This document shows, one piece after another, positions 11,350 to 22,589 of a DNA stretch of 64,000 nucleotides (the first letter of the stretch is position 1; every line of letters begins with the position of its first letter). The DNA is taken from contig JNDT01001358.1 in NCBI GenBank assembly GCA_000697055.1, positions 60,791-124,790 of the forward strand, written 5' to 3'. The stretch is from Saksenaea vasiformis B4078 (Eukaryota; Mucoromycota; Mucoromycetes; Mucorales; Saksenaeaceae). A program made the position numbers and the translations under genes. The notes beneath the pieces are model-generated. The model did not search any database. It was not told where the DNA came from and saw only the letters and a list, made by a program, of their open reading frames with translations.

Positions 11350-14202
11350 CTAAACCCTTGCGGGTCCCGCATTCGCAGCGGTGATACGGTTAGGGCGACA
11401 GAAAGCGCTTGGCCTTCCACCTCCGTCCCAAATAGAATGTGCAATGTAAAACATATTTTTGCTGGCATTGACGTCGCGATTCCACAACATTCCACAGTTT
11501 TTACAGTCTTGAATGCCGTGGTGCTTGACGTTGTCAGCCGTAGTCATATTCTGCATGTTCCTTGTTTTACATTGATGGCAAACCTATTGATCATATCAGA
11601 CAAAAATACTTCATAGGTGATAAGTATTTGCCTGTGAGGTATAGTATTCGTCAATTTTTAAAACCAACGCTTCACCACGGGCTTCTCGTCTCTTCAAGCT
11701 TCCCCATAACTTGTTAACTGCTGCTTTGCGATGTCCCTTGTAACGACAGTTGTTCCCAAACATGCCCGCCCCAAAGACAAGTAAAGGCATTCTTCCATCG
11801 TTGCATGGATTTGACTTCGCTGGTTTCCATTTCCTTTTGCGGCACGTCATATTGACCGTGGAGCGTACAGAAGATATCGGCTGCTCTGGAATCCTGTCAT
11901 TACACAATAGTTAGCAACTTTGACTTAAACATTCAATGATTTTTCATGTCCCACCTGCCACTGTTTTTCTTCGTGTATTTCTTGCGTTGCTCACGATTCT
12001 TTTTCCTTTTTTTCCTGTTTGTACTTCGATGCTTCCGTTTTCGACGGTTGTATTTTTTGCCTCCGTTTATCAGTATATTTGCTAGCTCTTCCACTGCCCT
12101 TTGTTTTCCTTGGTGGTTACTGAATCGTCTTTCCCCGTCTTGTGGTCCATAGAAATCGAAAATTTGGTTTTTGTGGATGAAGAAATAATCGAGTCTTTCA
12201 TGATACCGGTCAACTTCCGACGTTTTCCCTGTTGGGAAGTTCGTCTCAATGACCTCAATACCGACCAGCTTTTTCTGTTTTTGCAGCTGCCTGCTTCTTT
12301 GCGGCGAGCCAGTCATACTGTAATACTGTTTCGACGAACAACGGCGAACTTCATGTTCTGTCTCGCCTGCGCCGTAGGACGCGGTAAAGAGATCCCTCAC
12401 ACCAGGATCTATCGCGCAAACGCGGTAATATCTGTCGATTTCCTCCGTGGTAAAGTCCTCCAATTCGAGCTCAACTGCCTTGGGCTTTGCACTGTGAGCA
12501 AATTGGAACACTACACTGAATCCGTCTGTGGATATCTGGTTGGTGAATATACCGCAATTCATGCTAAATGTAATGCTTAGCTTCGTATCATTGTCACCTG
12601 ATAATTTCCTGACCTGCGAAAACCGTATTTGTCCAAGTTGAACACTGTATTGAACAATTGCAAATTCCCGTCATAGTCGTCGGTATTGCTTCGGATATTA
12701 AGTAGTGACTTCATTGCCTTTGCGTTAAGTGTAACGAAGCGAAAGTGAAAAGAAGGTTGCGGAGCTAAAGAGAATAACCTAGGCAATGTCTCCAAGTCCT
12801 CATCGTTGCTTTGCTGGTGTTCCTGCTCATATTCCTTCAATATAGCATGCAACACCGGGATGCACGTTCCAGGTTGTTCCGATAAGGAATCGAGTGTACA
12901 TGCGCTGGGCATGAATGGCGCAAGAAAGTCGCGGACTTGAACGACTGCTAAGAACAACTCGAGGGAGATATGCCCCATACTTGTTGGCCAACTTGGCTCA
13001 CCATTAGCGAGGACCTCGTACATATAATCGTAAGCTATTTGACTGGCAGATGACTTTGATAAGTCCTACAACGGAAAATAAGAATGTCAACGCGACAGAT
13101 AATTGACACCTGTTGAACTTACTGGAACGAGCTTTTGTAATCTGTGTATGATAAAGCCACAAACCCTTTGTTGAAAATTCTCGACCACGTCATTGGTGTA
13201 TGTTTCCTGTAAAGTGGTGCAAGCCGCCGCGAGGGCATCGCTGTAACCGCTAAATTCATTCCGCGGGAAGACGATACCAGGATGACGCTGACGAAATTCA
13301 TTCCAGTAGCGAAGTATGTTCTGGGGCATGTGTGGATTATCGTTTGAGACCGGGACATCCATGACTAGCTGAGCGATAGAATACCAAGAGGAATGTGAGT
13401 AAACGTATGTAGGTATCGTTGCCTGTCCATATGTAATAATGTACGCGTTGACGTATAATTGCGCGCGTACAATTACGTTTCGGATAAATGTTGACATTGT
13501 TTGAATCCGACTTTGTAAATTATCTGCAAATTCTGGGCGTGCGATTCTTGAAAGTGGTAACTTCCTCGAAAAACGCTCGTGGTTGTTGCTAAGACTTGTT
13601 TTCAGAGTTTCTTTTATGGATGGCTTATGGCCTGGACACTGAGCAGAACGTGCAGATGCGTGTTCCAGAGATCCACACGATGTACAGTTGCTCTGCATAC
13701 GAAGGGGATTGGCGTTTGCAGCATCCTTAGTCAGACGTCCTTTTTTCTTCCTAATTTTTTCGTCTTCAGTGCTGATTCGTGTCGCCTTACGTTTGCCAGC
13801 TAGATCAGAGCGCAAAACCGATGAGAAAGTCAAAAGCTATTGATCAGGCTACTAACCACGCTTGCTGGATTCATGGAGAGGACATTTTTTGTTGGTTCTC
13901 ATCTTGTGACCAGCTTCACCGCAATCACGGCATACAGCTTTGACTTTATTTACATGCATATACTATATAGTCTGATGACATACCTTCACTGACAGCTTCC
14001 TCTTGTTTTTGTTTTTTTTTCTGCTTTTTTGAACGCTGTGTATAGTAATTGCGGATAAACAATGATGCTTGCTGAAATAAACAGAGCCGAGAGCAGTTCA
14101 ATGAAGTCGTACATATCTGAAAGCATCACGATTAAGGAAAGAGTGTAGGTGAGGAAAAAAGATATCTTCTGAATTTTGGTCCGGTTTTGCTTTTGACAAC
14201 AT
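11350..14202 (-). CDS. Fanzor (eukaryotic TnpB-like RNA-guided nuclease), apparently intact
   Basis: Eight exons: 14202-14113, 14071-13984, 13943-13857, 13799-13123, 13065-12614, 12563-11955, 11893-11632, 11583-11350; 832 aa with all junctions in frame. Introns are 40-61 bp; the last uses a GC donor (CAG/GCAAAT). The N-terminus carries two zinc-knuckle-like motifs, CRDCGEAGH...C and CTSCGSLEH...CP. The C-terminal half is a TnpB-type RuvC nuclease: motif I AIDPGVRD (D517), motif II LKIDEYYTSQ (E750), motif III NRDVNASKNM (D792), with zinc-ribbon cysteines C757, C760, C782, C785. A very basic stretch (KKYNRRKRKHRS) precedes motif II. Fanzors are RNA-guided DNA endonucleases carried by eukaryotic transposons. 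All three acidic residues are present, so the protein may be active. The element's ends and guide RNA are not identified. Confidence 0.88.
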
Positions 14203-14361
14203 TTTGTATCTCACATGCAGTCACTTTCTCGTTAGGAGCAGAACAGTAGAATAGACGTCAATTGCTCATTGTTAAATAAATAATTATGTTTTGTCGATGT
14301 AATACAGAATAGGATGGAAGATACAGTAGGCCTCGCCTGTTGTTAAAGGCGCTGATTCCGA

Positions 14362-14445
14362 GAAGTTAACTGAGTCATACAGAGAACAGAGTGATCACTG
14401 GTTAAAGCAACCTGATCTCGTCACTTTGTTTACTGACTCAGCTTC
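14362..14445. repeat. Imperfect inverted repeat with two TGACTCA/TGAGTCA half-sites
   Basis: Left arm GAAG-TTAA-CTGAGTCA with inner AACAGAGTGA pairs with right arm TCACTTTGTT and TGACTCAGCTTC. The loop is about 26 bases. It lies between the Fanzor 5' end and the decayed Tc1-like transposase and could be a remnant terminal repeat or small hairpin element. The half-sites also match the AP-1/Gcn4 consensus, possibly by chance. Confidence 0.4.
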
Positions 14446-14499
14446 GATCCATAAGTTATTTATCTACTTTGAATTGGTTTCTCCTAATACCCGCTTTTA

Positions 14500-15550
14500 A
14501 CTCTGGCGACGTCTTCAATAACATCGCGAACAGCGCCTGATCCGTCTATTGATGCCTGTCGTCCACCTCTATCCGGTAACTTCATCGTCTTCATTTTATC
14601 AATTCAACTACTGACCTTCTGTGCTTCCTTTTCATTAAGCCTCCACTCTTCGGATGCAGCACTTATTCCAGTTTCTTCAAGGATATATCTATTACTCCAG
14701 CCTCGGATATGGTGCCTAATACAGTAATCATAACTCCCTTTTCAGTTGGTATAGTGCCTTTCGCTGCGTTTCCGTTCACAGAACGACCAAAATTTCTTTG
14801 AGTATGCAGGTTAAATCTGCATCATTGATAACGACGCAGTTCTCAGTGAAGTCCAAGTCTTGCATCGTTTCTCATTGAGCAACTTTATCCTTTCGCAAAG
14901 TTATCAACCCGTCATAACTCCTTGCTGCAGGAACCTCTTTCGAGTTTTCGAACGTTACATGACATTTATTGACTAAGTCTTCAGACGTCTCATATCAGAT
15001 CCTTTGTATATCAGTCAGGATACAGCGGGATTTCTGTCGATGTGATCTGCAAGAAACTGGGAGTGAGCTTCAGTCAGCTTCCCATAACATCTAGTACTGA
15101 ACACCAGGTAGACACTGTTCTTCATCCCGGTTGTATGTTTCGATATAACGTTGAGCCGTTCGGACATCTATGCCTGTGATAAGCGTTGCTTTCTTTGCTG
15201 TTCATCCTTCTTCAATTACCTAATCAAACATCTTTTTGATTTGCTGCGGGTGTATTTTCTATAGGAAGCTCTCGTTCTAGCTTTATGCTCACACTACACA
15301 TAGTCTGTCTGGAAAGTGGATAAAGCCTGTTAATTTTTCATCTCTGTTATCATCAGCAAATAGTGAGGCTTCTGTCAATGTACACATTCGCATAAGGTTG
15401 GTGTCTACATGACTACCTCCTTCCCGTCATCTTTCAGTTAAAACGGATGGATTTGAACGAGACACTTCCGCCCACTCATTTTGTATATCATCCGCAGACA
15501 TATCAACATCGAATGAGGTGACATCATTTACATTCGATGGATCCGCCATC
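14500..15550 (-). pseudogene. Decayed Tc1/mariner-like transposase
   Basis: Reading the minus strand with several frame changes and stops gives collinear matches to a Tc1/mariner transposase. A start near 15550 begins MADPSNVNDVTSFDVD. Helix-turn-helix segments TAKKATLITGIDVRTAQRYI and EAHSQFLADHIDRNPAV follow at about 15000-15220. DDE-domain segments ENCVVINDAD and HTQRNFGRS...TIPTEKGVMITVLGTISEAG lie at about 14680-14850. At least four frameshifts or nonsense codons break it, so it is inactive. The last catalytic acidic region was not found, so the 3' part is lost or too diverged. Terminal repeats were not recognised. Boundaries are approximate. Confidence 0.75.
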
Positions 15551-16222
15551 AGCCTCCATGTGTTCACATAAAGCGTTCATATCGAAGAAGTAAAAGTTGA
15601 GTTTGCTACCACCCTTTCTTTGCAAATGGCGGAGTTCATGCAACGCAAAATCCTGTAGCAGCCGGCGCAAAGTCACACGCAAAACAAAGTAGCTAATGGT
15701 TTAAAGCCCGTCTTCATAGGCCTAGGTCCATGACGAGCTATCTAATGTTTCCTTGTAAAAGATTATTATCCAAGGTAACGTATTTCGTGTGGTAACACGG
15801 AGAACTGGAATACCTGGGTCCTTGTTGGCCTTTGACGGCCAAACTTTGTTCAAATGAACGCATTATTTGTAGGTGTAGACGTCACATTGCAATAAGATCA
15901 CCTTTTTTGATCATTTTGTGCCGCATTACAGGTGCCGTTTATTATGACGTTTTAAGGCGCTGCGTTACACAGGCACCCAGAATTAGCAGACGAGTGCACC
16001 TGATTGTTCGTGTACTTGATTGTGCCGAGAATCTTAACGCCTGTGATAGTTTACTGTTCATTGAATACTAGCGGCTGCTTTTGATCTCAAACCGTGATAG
16101 ACCAATTTTCCAAGAACGTTGTCGTTTGATTTATTGATGTAGTTGGAAACCATTAATCAGCTTCTTCTCCTTTCTAACCCATCTCATGTCATAAGCACCG
16201 TCGAAGAACTGCACAGATTCAA
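15551..16222. other. Gene-free spacer in mobile-element island
   Basis: Sequence between two decayed elements. It holds a featureless plus-strand ORF (15832-16071) rich in Arg and Ile. Probably degenerate element DNA; no family recognised. Confidence 0.35.
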
Positions 16223-17530
16223 GTGACTGGGAAAAGAAAAGCGCCTCTCTCAGCACTGAGGGAAGGGTTACACCAGGAAAGCGTGCGAGAGATCCTGTTT
16301 ATCAGTTCCAAGGATGAGTTACTTCATTGTCTAACGAAAGCGTTTACACAGCAATTAAAAGTCATGATCAAGGACCAACTTTTTGTCAATAAGTCTAAAA
16401 AAAGAAAAGGAGGAAGACATTTGATCGGCAAACTTTAAGAATTTAAACAAACCAAGGTCAATCAAGAAGCTATTCCAAAACCGATTAGCGTTGAATGCTG
16501 ACAAAAGCGCAAAGCTTGGAGAATTGGAAGCTGAGGTAATCTCACGTACCTCCATGTACAAGAAACGTCTGAAAACCAGGGCATCAAAATCGTTCACAGG
16601 GAGAAACGTTGCAGCAGCATCCAACATGAAGTATGATAAAAGATTTATCAACGATTATCTCCAGCAAGTGAGTAAGCAAGACATCGAGATCGAATCTCTT
16701 ATTCGGAGACAGCGGCGAATGCTTCGAACTGAAAAGGCTGAAGTATCAAAGATGATACGTGATAGAGAGTCCTTGAAGTCTGGAAGGAAACGGACGGATA
16801 TTTATAATGCAATTGGATCTGAACAACTTAAGAAACCAATCGAGGATTTTCAGATCTTCGAAGTACGAGTTACAAAAGGTATGTATGATCATCATATTGA
16901 AGATTCTAGTAACGCGAAATTCCCATCTAGGTATTGGGAGTTATATCGCAGAACGAAGACAAAGAACCAGACTCTGATGAAGATCAGGACACCAAATTTA
17001 CCAGAGATTACTCCGACCCTGAGACAATTCACGTGCGAAGATAACGTTTTAAACCTGGATGTCAACAGCTTGCGGCAAGACGGATGTCTTGCCGGAAAGG
17101 AATCGGTATTTGCGGGAATAAATTACGGACTATCAACCATGTCTACAACAGTCCCGTTATCGATTGACCGATACGAATTTCATGCAAATTGTTCAAAAAA
17201 TATCATACGTCAGCGAAGAAGGATGATACAGGTCGTGAAAATGCGGTCAATGTGGACGACATTGCTGATCTCACATATGCTGTGTTGCCAAAGCCATACT
17301 GTATTTTGGCAGAAGTGCTGAATGAAAAGATGCTGGCAACAGCACAAAGCATCTTTTTACGTTCATGCAATGATGAGTTGCGTGTCGCACACTGCTATGT
17401 TGTGCCTACGTGAGAGAACAAGATGTGATGGGGATTTAAAAAAGAAACGCGAACCTTACTGCTGCTATCCGGTTCTGTGTACTTTCTCCATGTACCTCAC
17501 TAAGGATTCCAACTCATCACGCGCCTAGGG
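16223..17530 (+). pseudogene. Broken mobile-element protein, possibly a second RuvC/Fanzor-type nuclease
   Basis: Three overlapping plus-strand frames form one broken protein: 16223-16438, 16445-17321 and 17189-17528, with single-base shifts near 16430 and 17190. The central part is Lys/Arg-rich and helical. The segment ESVFAGINYGLSTMSTTVPL resembles the first RuvC motif (GxDxGxxTM) of TnpB-type proteins seen in fungal mobile elements, with Asn where the catalytic Asp should be. The later piece AVLPKPYCILAEVLN looks like the linker that follows it. No motif II or III or zinc ribbon was found downstream, so the copy is truncated. The family assignment rests on motif memory and is tentative; that it is a decayed coding region is better supported. 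Confidence 0.5.
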
Positions 17531-18225
17531 TTATTCATGTATTACCGACCTGTCTTGGTTACAAAACGCTCCCTACTCGATACGAAGTGAGTTGACATAT
17601 GCACAAGCAAGTATGGCACTGATCCTCCATTATGAAGCACAAATTTCTTTAGGCAATAAGTAAGATAGCATCCAGTTGTCATGCCATCTTCTCGTCATAG
17701 ACTTTTTTCATGATCATCTACATAGTATTGCATCCTTCAATGACTGCCGTTCGTGTAAGTGATTTGATCCTCCGGTGAAAAATTGGTGTAGTAATGGGTG
17801 CATGTTCAATTCTTAGTAAGCCGAGCGGGTTCTGCACGAATGTGCAAATTTATTTCGGGTAGCTTAAAAAGAAGACCCAACAAACAATATCGTGTCTTAA
17901 TTGCTAATAAGCTTTCTTCCGTTGTAACACCCCACCTAAATCAGCATGGGACATTGAAGTCTTAATCTCAATCGTCCGGTATAATGCAAAAATACTTCCT
18001 CACTATAATTTTAGTTTAAATTAGCAGACGAAACAGCTCATGATAAGAAATAGTTTGCATTTGAAAGTGCTCTATCCGAGGGCCTGGTGCATTCTCTCCA
18101 CCGAAAGCTAATGATTATTTATTTATTAATTAGGTCCTTCGCGAAATCCACCTACTCATTCTTTGATTAGTACATCTGCCAGAAACCGTTATTCCAACAA
18201 CATTACATTTATGCTGGTGTTGTGT
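17531..18225. other. Gene-free spacer
   Basis: AT-rich stretch with no coding signal on either strand and no recognised repeat. Confidence 0.4.
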
Positions 18226-19090
18226 AGTATGCAGAAAATTGAGATGTGACCCACCAGAGGCTACAAGCACGAATGCGGGAACTTGGGCCTCAAGATATTT
18301 AGGAGCCGTGGCATTGTAAATCTCCAGACGAACGCGTCCGGGATGCTGCGTATATCAACAAACAAAGTTAATCACACGATTATCTTATCGTTAATGCTGA
18401 GCATTTATGTTTCTCTGGTGAACAACGCATCTTGCAAATTCGCGTAAACGATACTACCGTACTTTAGATTTGCACCCGTGATACGAGCAATGTAATACTC
18501 ATCTATCAGAAGACTCCACAACAGCAATGTCTCTTTCGATGATTTTTTTATTTTTTTGCAAGACAGCAATGTAACCCGCAGGTACTTTAGCGTTAACATA
18601 GGGGATCAAGAGAATGCTGCCAAGAAAATTAAACTGTATTTCAAAGACAGGCTTGGCATCATGCTTTCCTTGATGGTGGTTTATTCGATTGTTTGCACGT
18701 CATGTATATGCAGTAGTATTCTTATGATCATTGCAAAAGAGGAGAAATCGCTGATTAAAAGCAAGTTTGAATTTGAAAGAAAATAAGACCATCAAGAATA
18801 CCGGCTAAATATTTACTTCCGCTCTTGTTTCAATCACCGTCTGGGCTGCGCGGCGATTAGCGGAGGTTCAGGTTGCCATAGCGAATTTGCCGCGGTTACT
18901 GTCGGGCTCTGTACTTCAGCATGACAAAGCAGCTTGATTTCTATCTCAGCTTGAGCAGGACCAACGGTAAGCTCGCAGTCGGAGACAATAATGAGGCATC
19001 GGCCCGCGGCAACAACGTAGATGTCAGATCTACAGTCTTCATTACGAGCAACACAATTCAAAAGCGTCCCTTTACAATATGCAGGAATTT
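18226..19090 (-). pseudogene. Decayed gene of unknown family
   Basis: Three minus-strand segments have protein-like composition but lie in different frames with stops between: 19061-18834 (RNEDCRSDIYVVAAGRCLI, VGPAQAEIEIKLLCHAE), 18599-18405 (ARITGANLKYGSIVYANLQD) and about 18352-18226 (RVRLEIYNATAPKYLEAQVP). Together they suggest one broken protein, but no family was recognised and no clean splice sites connect them. It sits just outside the segmental duplication. Confidence 0.35.
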
Positions 19091-20550
19091 TGACATTTTC
19101 TGAACATTGTTTTTACCAAAAAAGTCCCGGGGAAAGTAACAATACACGAAAAGCATAATGCCGATTTCAGTGTTGCGGAGTTTGCGTTGTACATACTCAC
19201 CCAAAAAAATTTTTTTTTGAAAGTCCATTTTCCTTTTCGCGGGTGGGATCGACATCCAAAAATAAGAGTGTATATTTATATACACATATGAAATAAAGGA
19301 AGTAAATAGCAGCCTGAAAACTTAGAGGAGAAGTATTGACAGTAGTTACTCGTGTACTGTGTGCAGGATCCGCGTGAGCATGGATCTACTAAATGATGTA
19401 GGTTCACGCGTGTGCTCGATATTATACGTTGCCTCTAAAGGTAATCCGTTCCTCTCATCCATATATGGCAACCTACGATTGTCCCACCTGGCCGTCTTTC
19501 ATAGTGCCCAAGCGTGATCATGGCTTAGCGCGGTTAATGACCCCTTTTCTGTACGGACCTCTCTGACCGTAGAATTATGTTACGTTCGTTAAACGTAGTA
19601 ACGCAATTATTCAACCATGCACATCCTGCAGTTACCGAAACGATCTTTTCCAAAGAACATAGTATGTTGACAACTGATCCGACTTGGAAACAAACAGTAG
19701 CTTGATAGTTTCCATATGTTCTGGCGATAAAGAAGACCTTATGAGAGTCACTTTCATATAAGGTAATGCAAATAGTAGTAGTTTCCTACTTGGGGTAAAT
19801 TCTTCAACGTCACTTGCTTTTCGCATAGGATTACGCGCAGCATCACTGTCACTATAAAAGAGAGAGGATTATCCTTGTCATCCCAAGCATTTTTTTTGTC
19901 TTACTACAAAAAACCATAAAATAAAATTTCGTGGACACGATAACAACGACAGCGCATTGACGAGATAATTTGACTACTTGACCGCTTTCGATTCACACAT
20001 ATAATGGGAGCAATTCCGTGACACATAACTCTTGCTTTGTAACACAACACCGAACGAGCTGGGCACTCTTTTCAAAAACATAGCAACATGAGTCATGATG
20101 AACCGGATGTGAATCGCGCTATAGGAGCTACGGGTGGCAAAAAACGTGAGCGGCTTGACTGCGGCTCGATCTCTGGTGGCGGTGCACCTTCGGAGCCGCT
20201 AAGAGCCACAGGGTCATCTTTTGCCTTTATAGGCGTTCCGACGTGTAACGAATGCATTTGATGGAAAACGCAAGATTTGTACTATTGTTCTTATTGGATT
20301 ACGAGTTACGCAAGCTTGAGTTTCGCTCACAACGACAAGGACAGATATTCGTCAGTGTTCTTTCTCATAAATCCTTCAATAAAGAAAGCGACGGAATTAG
20401 GTAACCGATTTGATCCGAAATTCACTGGTTCATGTAACTTACAAAAGCAGCTGGGAAGAGCTGCTTCCCGCCAGGTACAACTTGACTCACAAGGGTTACC
20501 GGCCAAAACGATACCTGTACATTTATGGAAATTTCTCTAACTTTTTTTTT

Positions 20551-20560
20551 TATATAAAGG
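20551..20560 (+). promoter_or_regulatory. TATA box of left C2H2 gene
   Basis: TATATAAAGG directly after a T run, 93 bp before the chosen ATG. The same element (TATATAAGGG) lies at the equivalent place before the right copy, so it has been conserved through divergence. Confidence 0.6.
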
Positions 20561-20652
20561 ATGTATCCCTTTTTACCTTACCTTCTCTTTTCTCTTCACC
20601 AAAGTCCAACTCCTTCCATTCATCATATTTTTTATATATACATAAACCTCCA

Positions 20653-21645
20653 ATGAACAAAGCATACATGACTGCGCAAACTGAATTTGCATTGTTTGAT
20701 GCTGAGCAGACGATTTTTCCCAAACCCTTCGCATATTCGTATCAGACGTCCAGTATGGATTCCTCAGCATTTACAGACTCTGTATACTCGACGCCACTAA
20801 CCGTGGGTCCATGGAATCAAGACGGAGTTCAAACACATCAAGGAATATATGGCGAACAGCTCAAGCCTGCGACAGTGCCGGACATGTATGCTCAATTTGT
20901 GGGACTCCTCGGCGAAGGCGATCCTGCAGGAAACGTCAATTACTTACATTCATTCGATGTCGGCCGGCCTGACTATACCTTCACTTATGCACGACTACAC
21001 CCTAACCCAAATCATTTCCTGTTTGACAATTATTTTCAGTCATGGCCATCCGAAAACACAGATCCGTTTCTTTTAGATCATGGTATCATGGACGGGAAGG
21101 CAATGGACCAAAACTTTAGTCAAGAAATGCCACTCTTTTCGGAAATATCTTGCGATGAAGACAGTGTCCGATCGTTTGGTGCTGAGCAGCAACGACATGA
21201 GGCAGAGATGTCTATGGCTGTTTCACAATCGTCGCCAGGGTCCGTAGGAACAGCTGCCTCACCTCAGATCATGACGACGCCAACATTGTCCACGATGCAA
21301 TCGCCCAGTACAGTTGCCACGCTCAGTCCCGTTATGCAAGATATGACGACCTACTCGTCACAAGATAGCACCTATACCCAAGTAAAGCTGCGTTTTGAAG
21401 AAGATGCTTGCCTTCCCAAACCTGAAAGGAAACGACTCCACTGCAAGTTCTGCAAAAAGAACTTCAAACGGTGCCAAGAGCGAAAGCGTCATGAAAGGAC
21501 CCATACGCAAGAAAAACCATTCACCTGCACCCAATGCGCAAAATCCTTCTCGCGCAAGGACGCACTGACACGACATAGTAAGACTCACAACAACGCCAAC
21601 CGCAGGCGGGGGAAAGGTCTTTACCAACAATCTATGCAACTGTAA
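20653..21645 (+). CDS. C2H2 zinc-finger transcription factor, left paralogue
   Basis: Single exon, 330 aa. The ATG at 20653 was chosen over in-frame upstream codons because it matches the ATG of the right paralogue and lies after the TATA box and a pyrimidine leader. Residues 1-255 are Ser/Thr/Gln-rich with acidic patches and look unstructured. Residues about 264-312 hold two classical C2H2 fingers: CKFC...HERTH and CTQCAKSFSRKDALTRHSKTH, linked by TQEKPF, the TGEKP-like linker. A basic tail (NRRRGKG) follows. It is probably a nuclear DNA-binding regulator; two fingers near the C-terminus are typical of fungal regulators. Targets are unknown. Confidence 0.88.
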   Translation: MNKAYMTAQTEFALFDAEQTIFPKPFAYSYQTSSMDSSAFTDSVYSTPLTVGPWNQDGVQTHQGIYGEQLKPATVPDMYAQFVGLLGEGDPAGNVNYLHSFDVGRPDYTFTYARLHPNPNHFLFDNYFQSWPSENTDPFLLDHGIMDGKAMDQNFSQEMPLFSEISCDEDSVRSFGAEQQRHEAEMSMAVSQSSPGSVGTAASPQIMTTPTLSTMQSPSTVATLSPVMQDMTTYSSQDSTYTQVKLRFEEDACLPKPERKRLHCKFCKKNFKRCQERKRHERTHTQEKPFTCTQCAKSFSRKDALTRHSKTHNNANRRRGKGLYQQSMQL

Positions 21646-22150
21646 ATTTAACACAATCTTCTACTTCCTTGTTTTCCGTGCACCGTTTCATTCATCTATG
21701 TATCAAAATAACAACAACAACAACAGCAACAACAAAGCAATGACCTTCTCTTCATTTACGCATTCCCTAATTTCTGTCACAATAAAAATACCCAGTAAAT
21801 CTTGCCTTCATCTCTGTTCGTAACCCATTTCTAAGTTACTGCGTAATAATCATAGGTATAGTTAGTACTAATTGGCAAACTGAAAATGGTAATTATCGAG
21901 ATATAATTTAGCAAGGATAGAAGCCCTGTCAGTGGCGATCTACAGGATTCCCGACTAAAGGGCATCTTTTCTATTTGTCACAAATGCACAGCAAACATGG
22001 AAAAGACTGCGCATTTCTCCAAAGGAGCAGTAATAATTTACGCATGTAGCGGGTTTAAACAACGCAATCTACTACATCTATCTTCAGCTTCGACATAATG
22101 TGCCTTTTTCTATTTTTATATTGCTTGCAACTGTGTATTGGTGCAGATGT
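21646..22150. other. 3' flank of the left C2H2 gene
   Basis: Contains an AACAACAAC-type run near 21710-21735 and AATAAAAATA near 21780, a likely polyadenylation signal. The distal half (22084 onward) is homologous to about 33700 in the right copy. No gene. Confidence 0.5.
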
Positions 22151-22589
22151 ATGTCTCTACGAACAGGGAACTTCCATCTTAGATAGGAAATATGCGTATC
22201 TAGGTAAGACAGATACATGCCATGGCGAACAATGAGTAAATTTCTTTCAAAACACGAGTTCGTGTATCCTACGCACAGTATGAGTTGTTGGACTCTATTC
22301 ACGGCCGATGATTTCCTGGGTACCAAGTTTTCGATGCCGACGTCCGGTCATATCAGCGAATCGTGCTGATCCTAACCTCAGAAAATTACTGGGTTTTTCA
22401 CGCCGCTCTGCGTCAGCTTTAAATTATCTGATGTCAGCTCCAAATAAACCTTATGCTAGGAAGGATTCCTTTTTGCGTGCTGTACTGTTGAGTTTTGATC
22501 AGCTCAGAGTGCATCGCGTAGGGTCATCGTGCAAAGTGTTCCCAACGTCTAACTGGAAAAGATGTTCGTGATAACGGAGCATGATGGTA

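Noticed and set aside
12101..12580. 159-codon plus-strand ORF (and 11946-12152)
   Set aside because: Antisense to the Fanzor exon holding RuvC motif I. Composition is explained by the coding strand, and there is no promoter or homologue.
20445..20466. AAGCAGCT-GGGAAG-AGCTGCTT inverted repeat upstream of left C2H2 gene
   Set aside because: Not conserved in the right copy's promoter, so there is no support for function.
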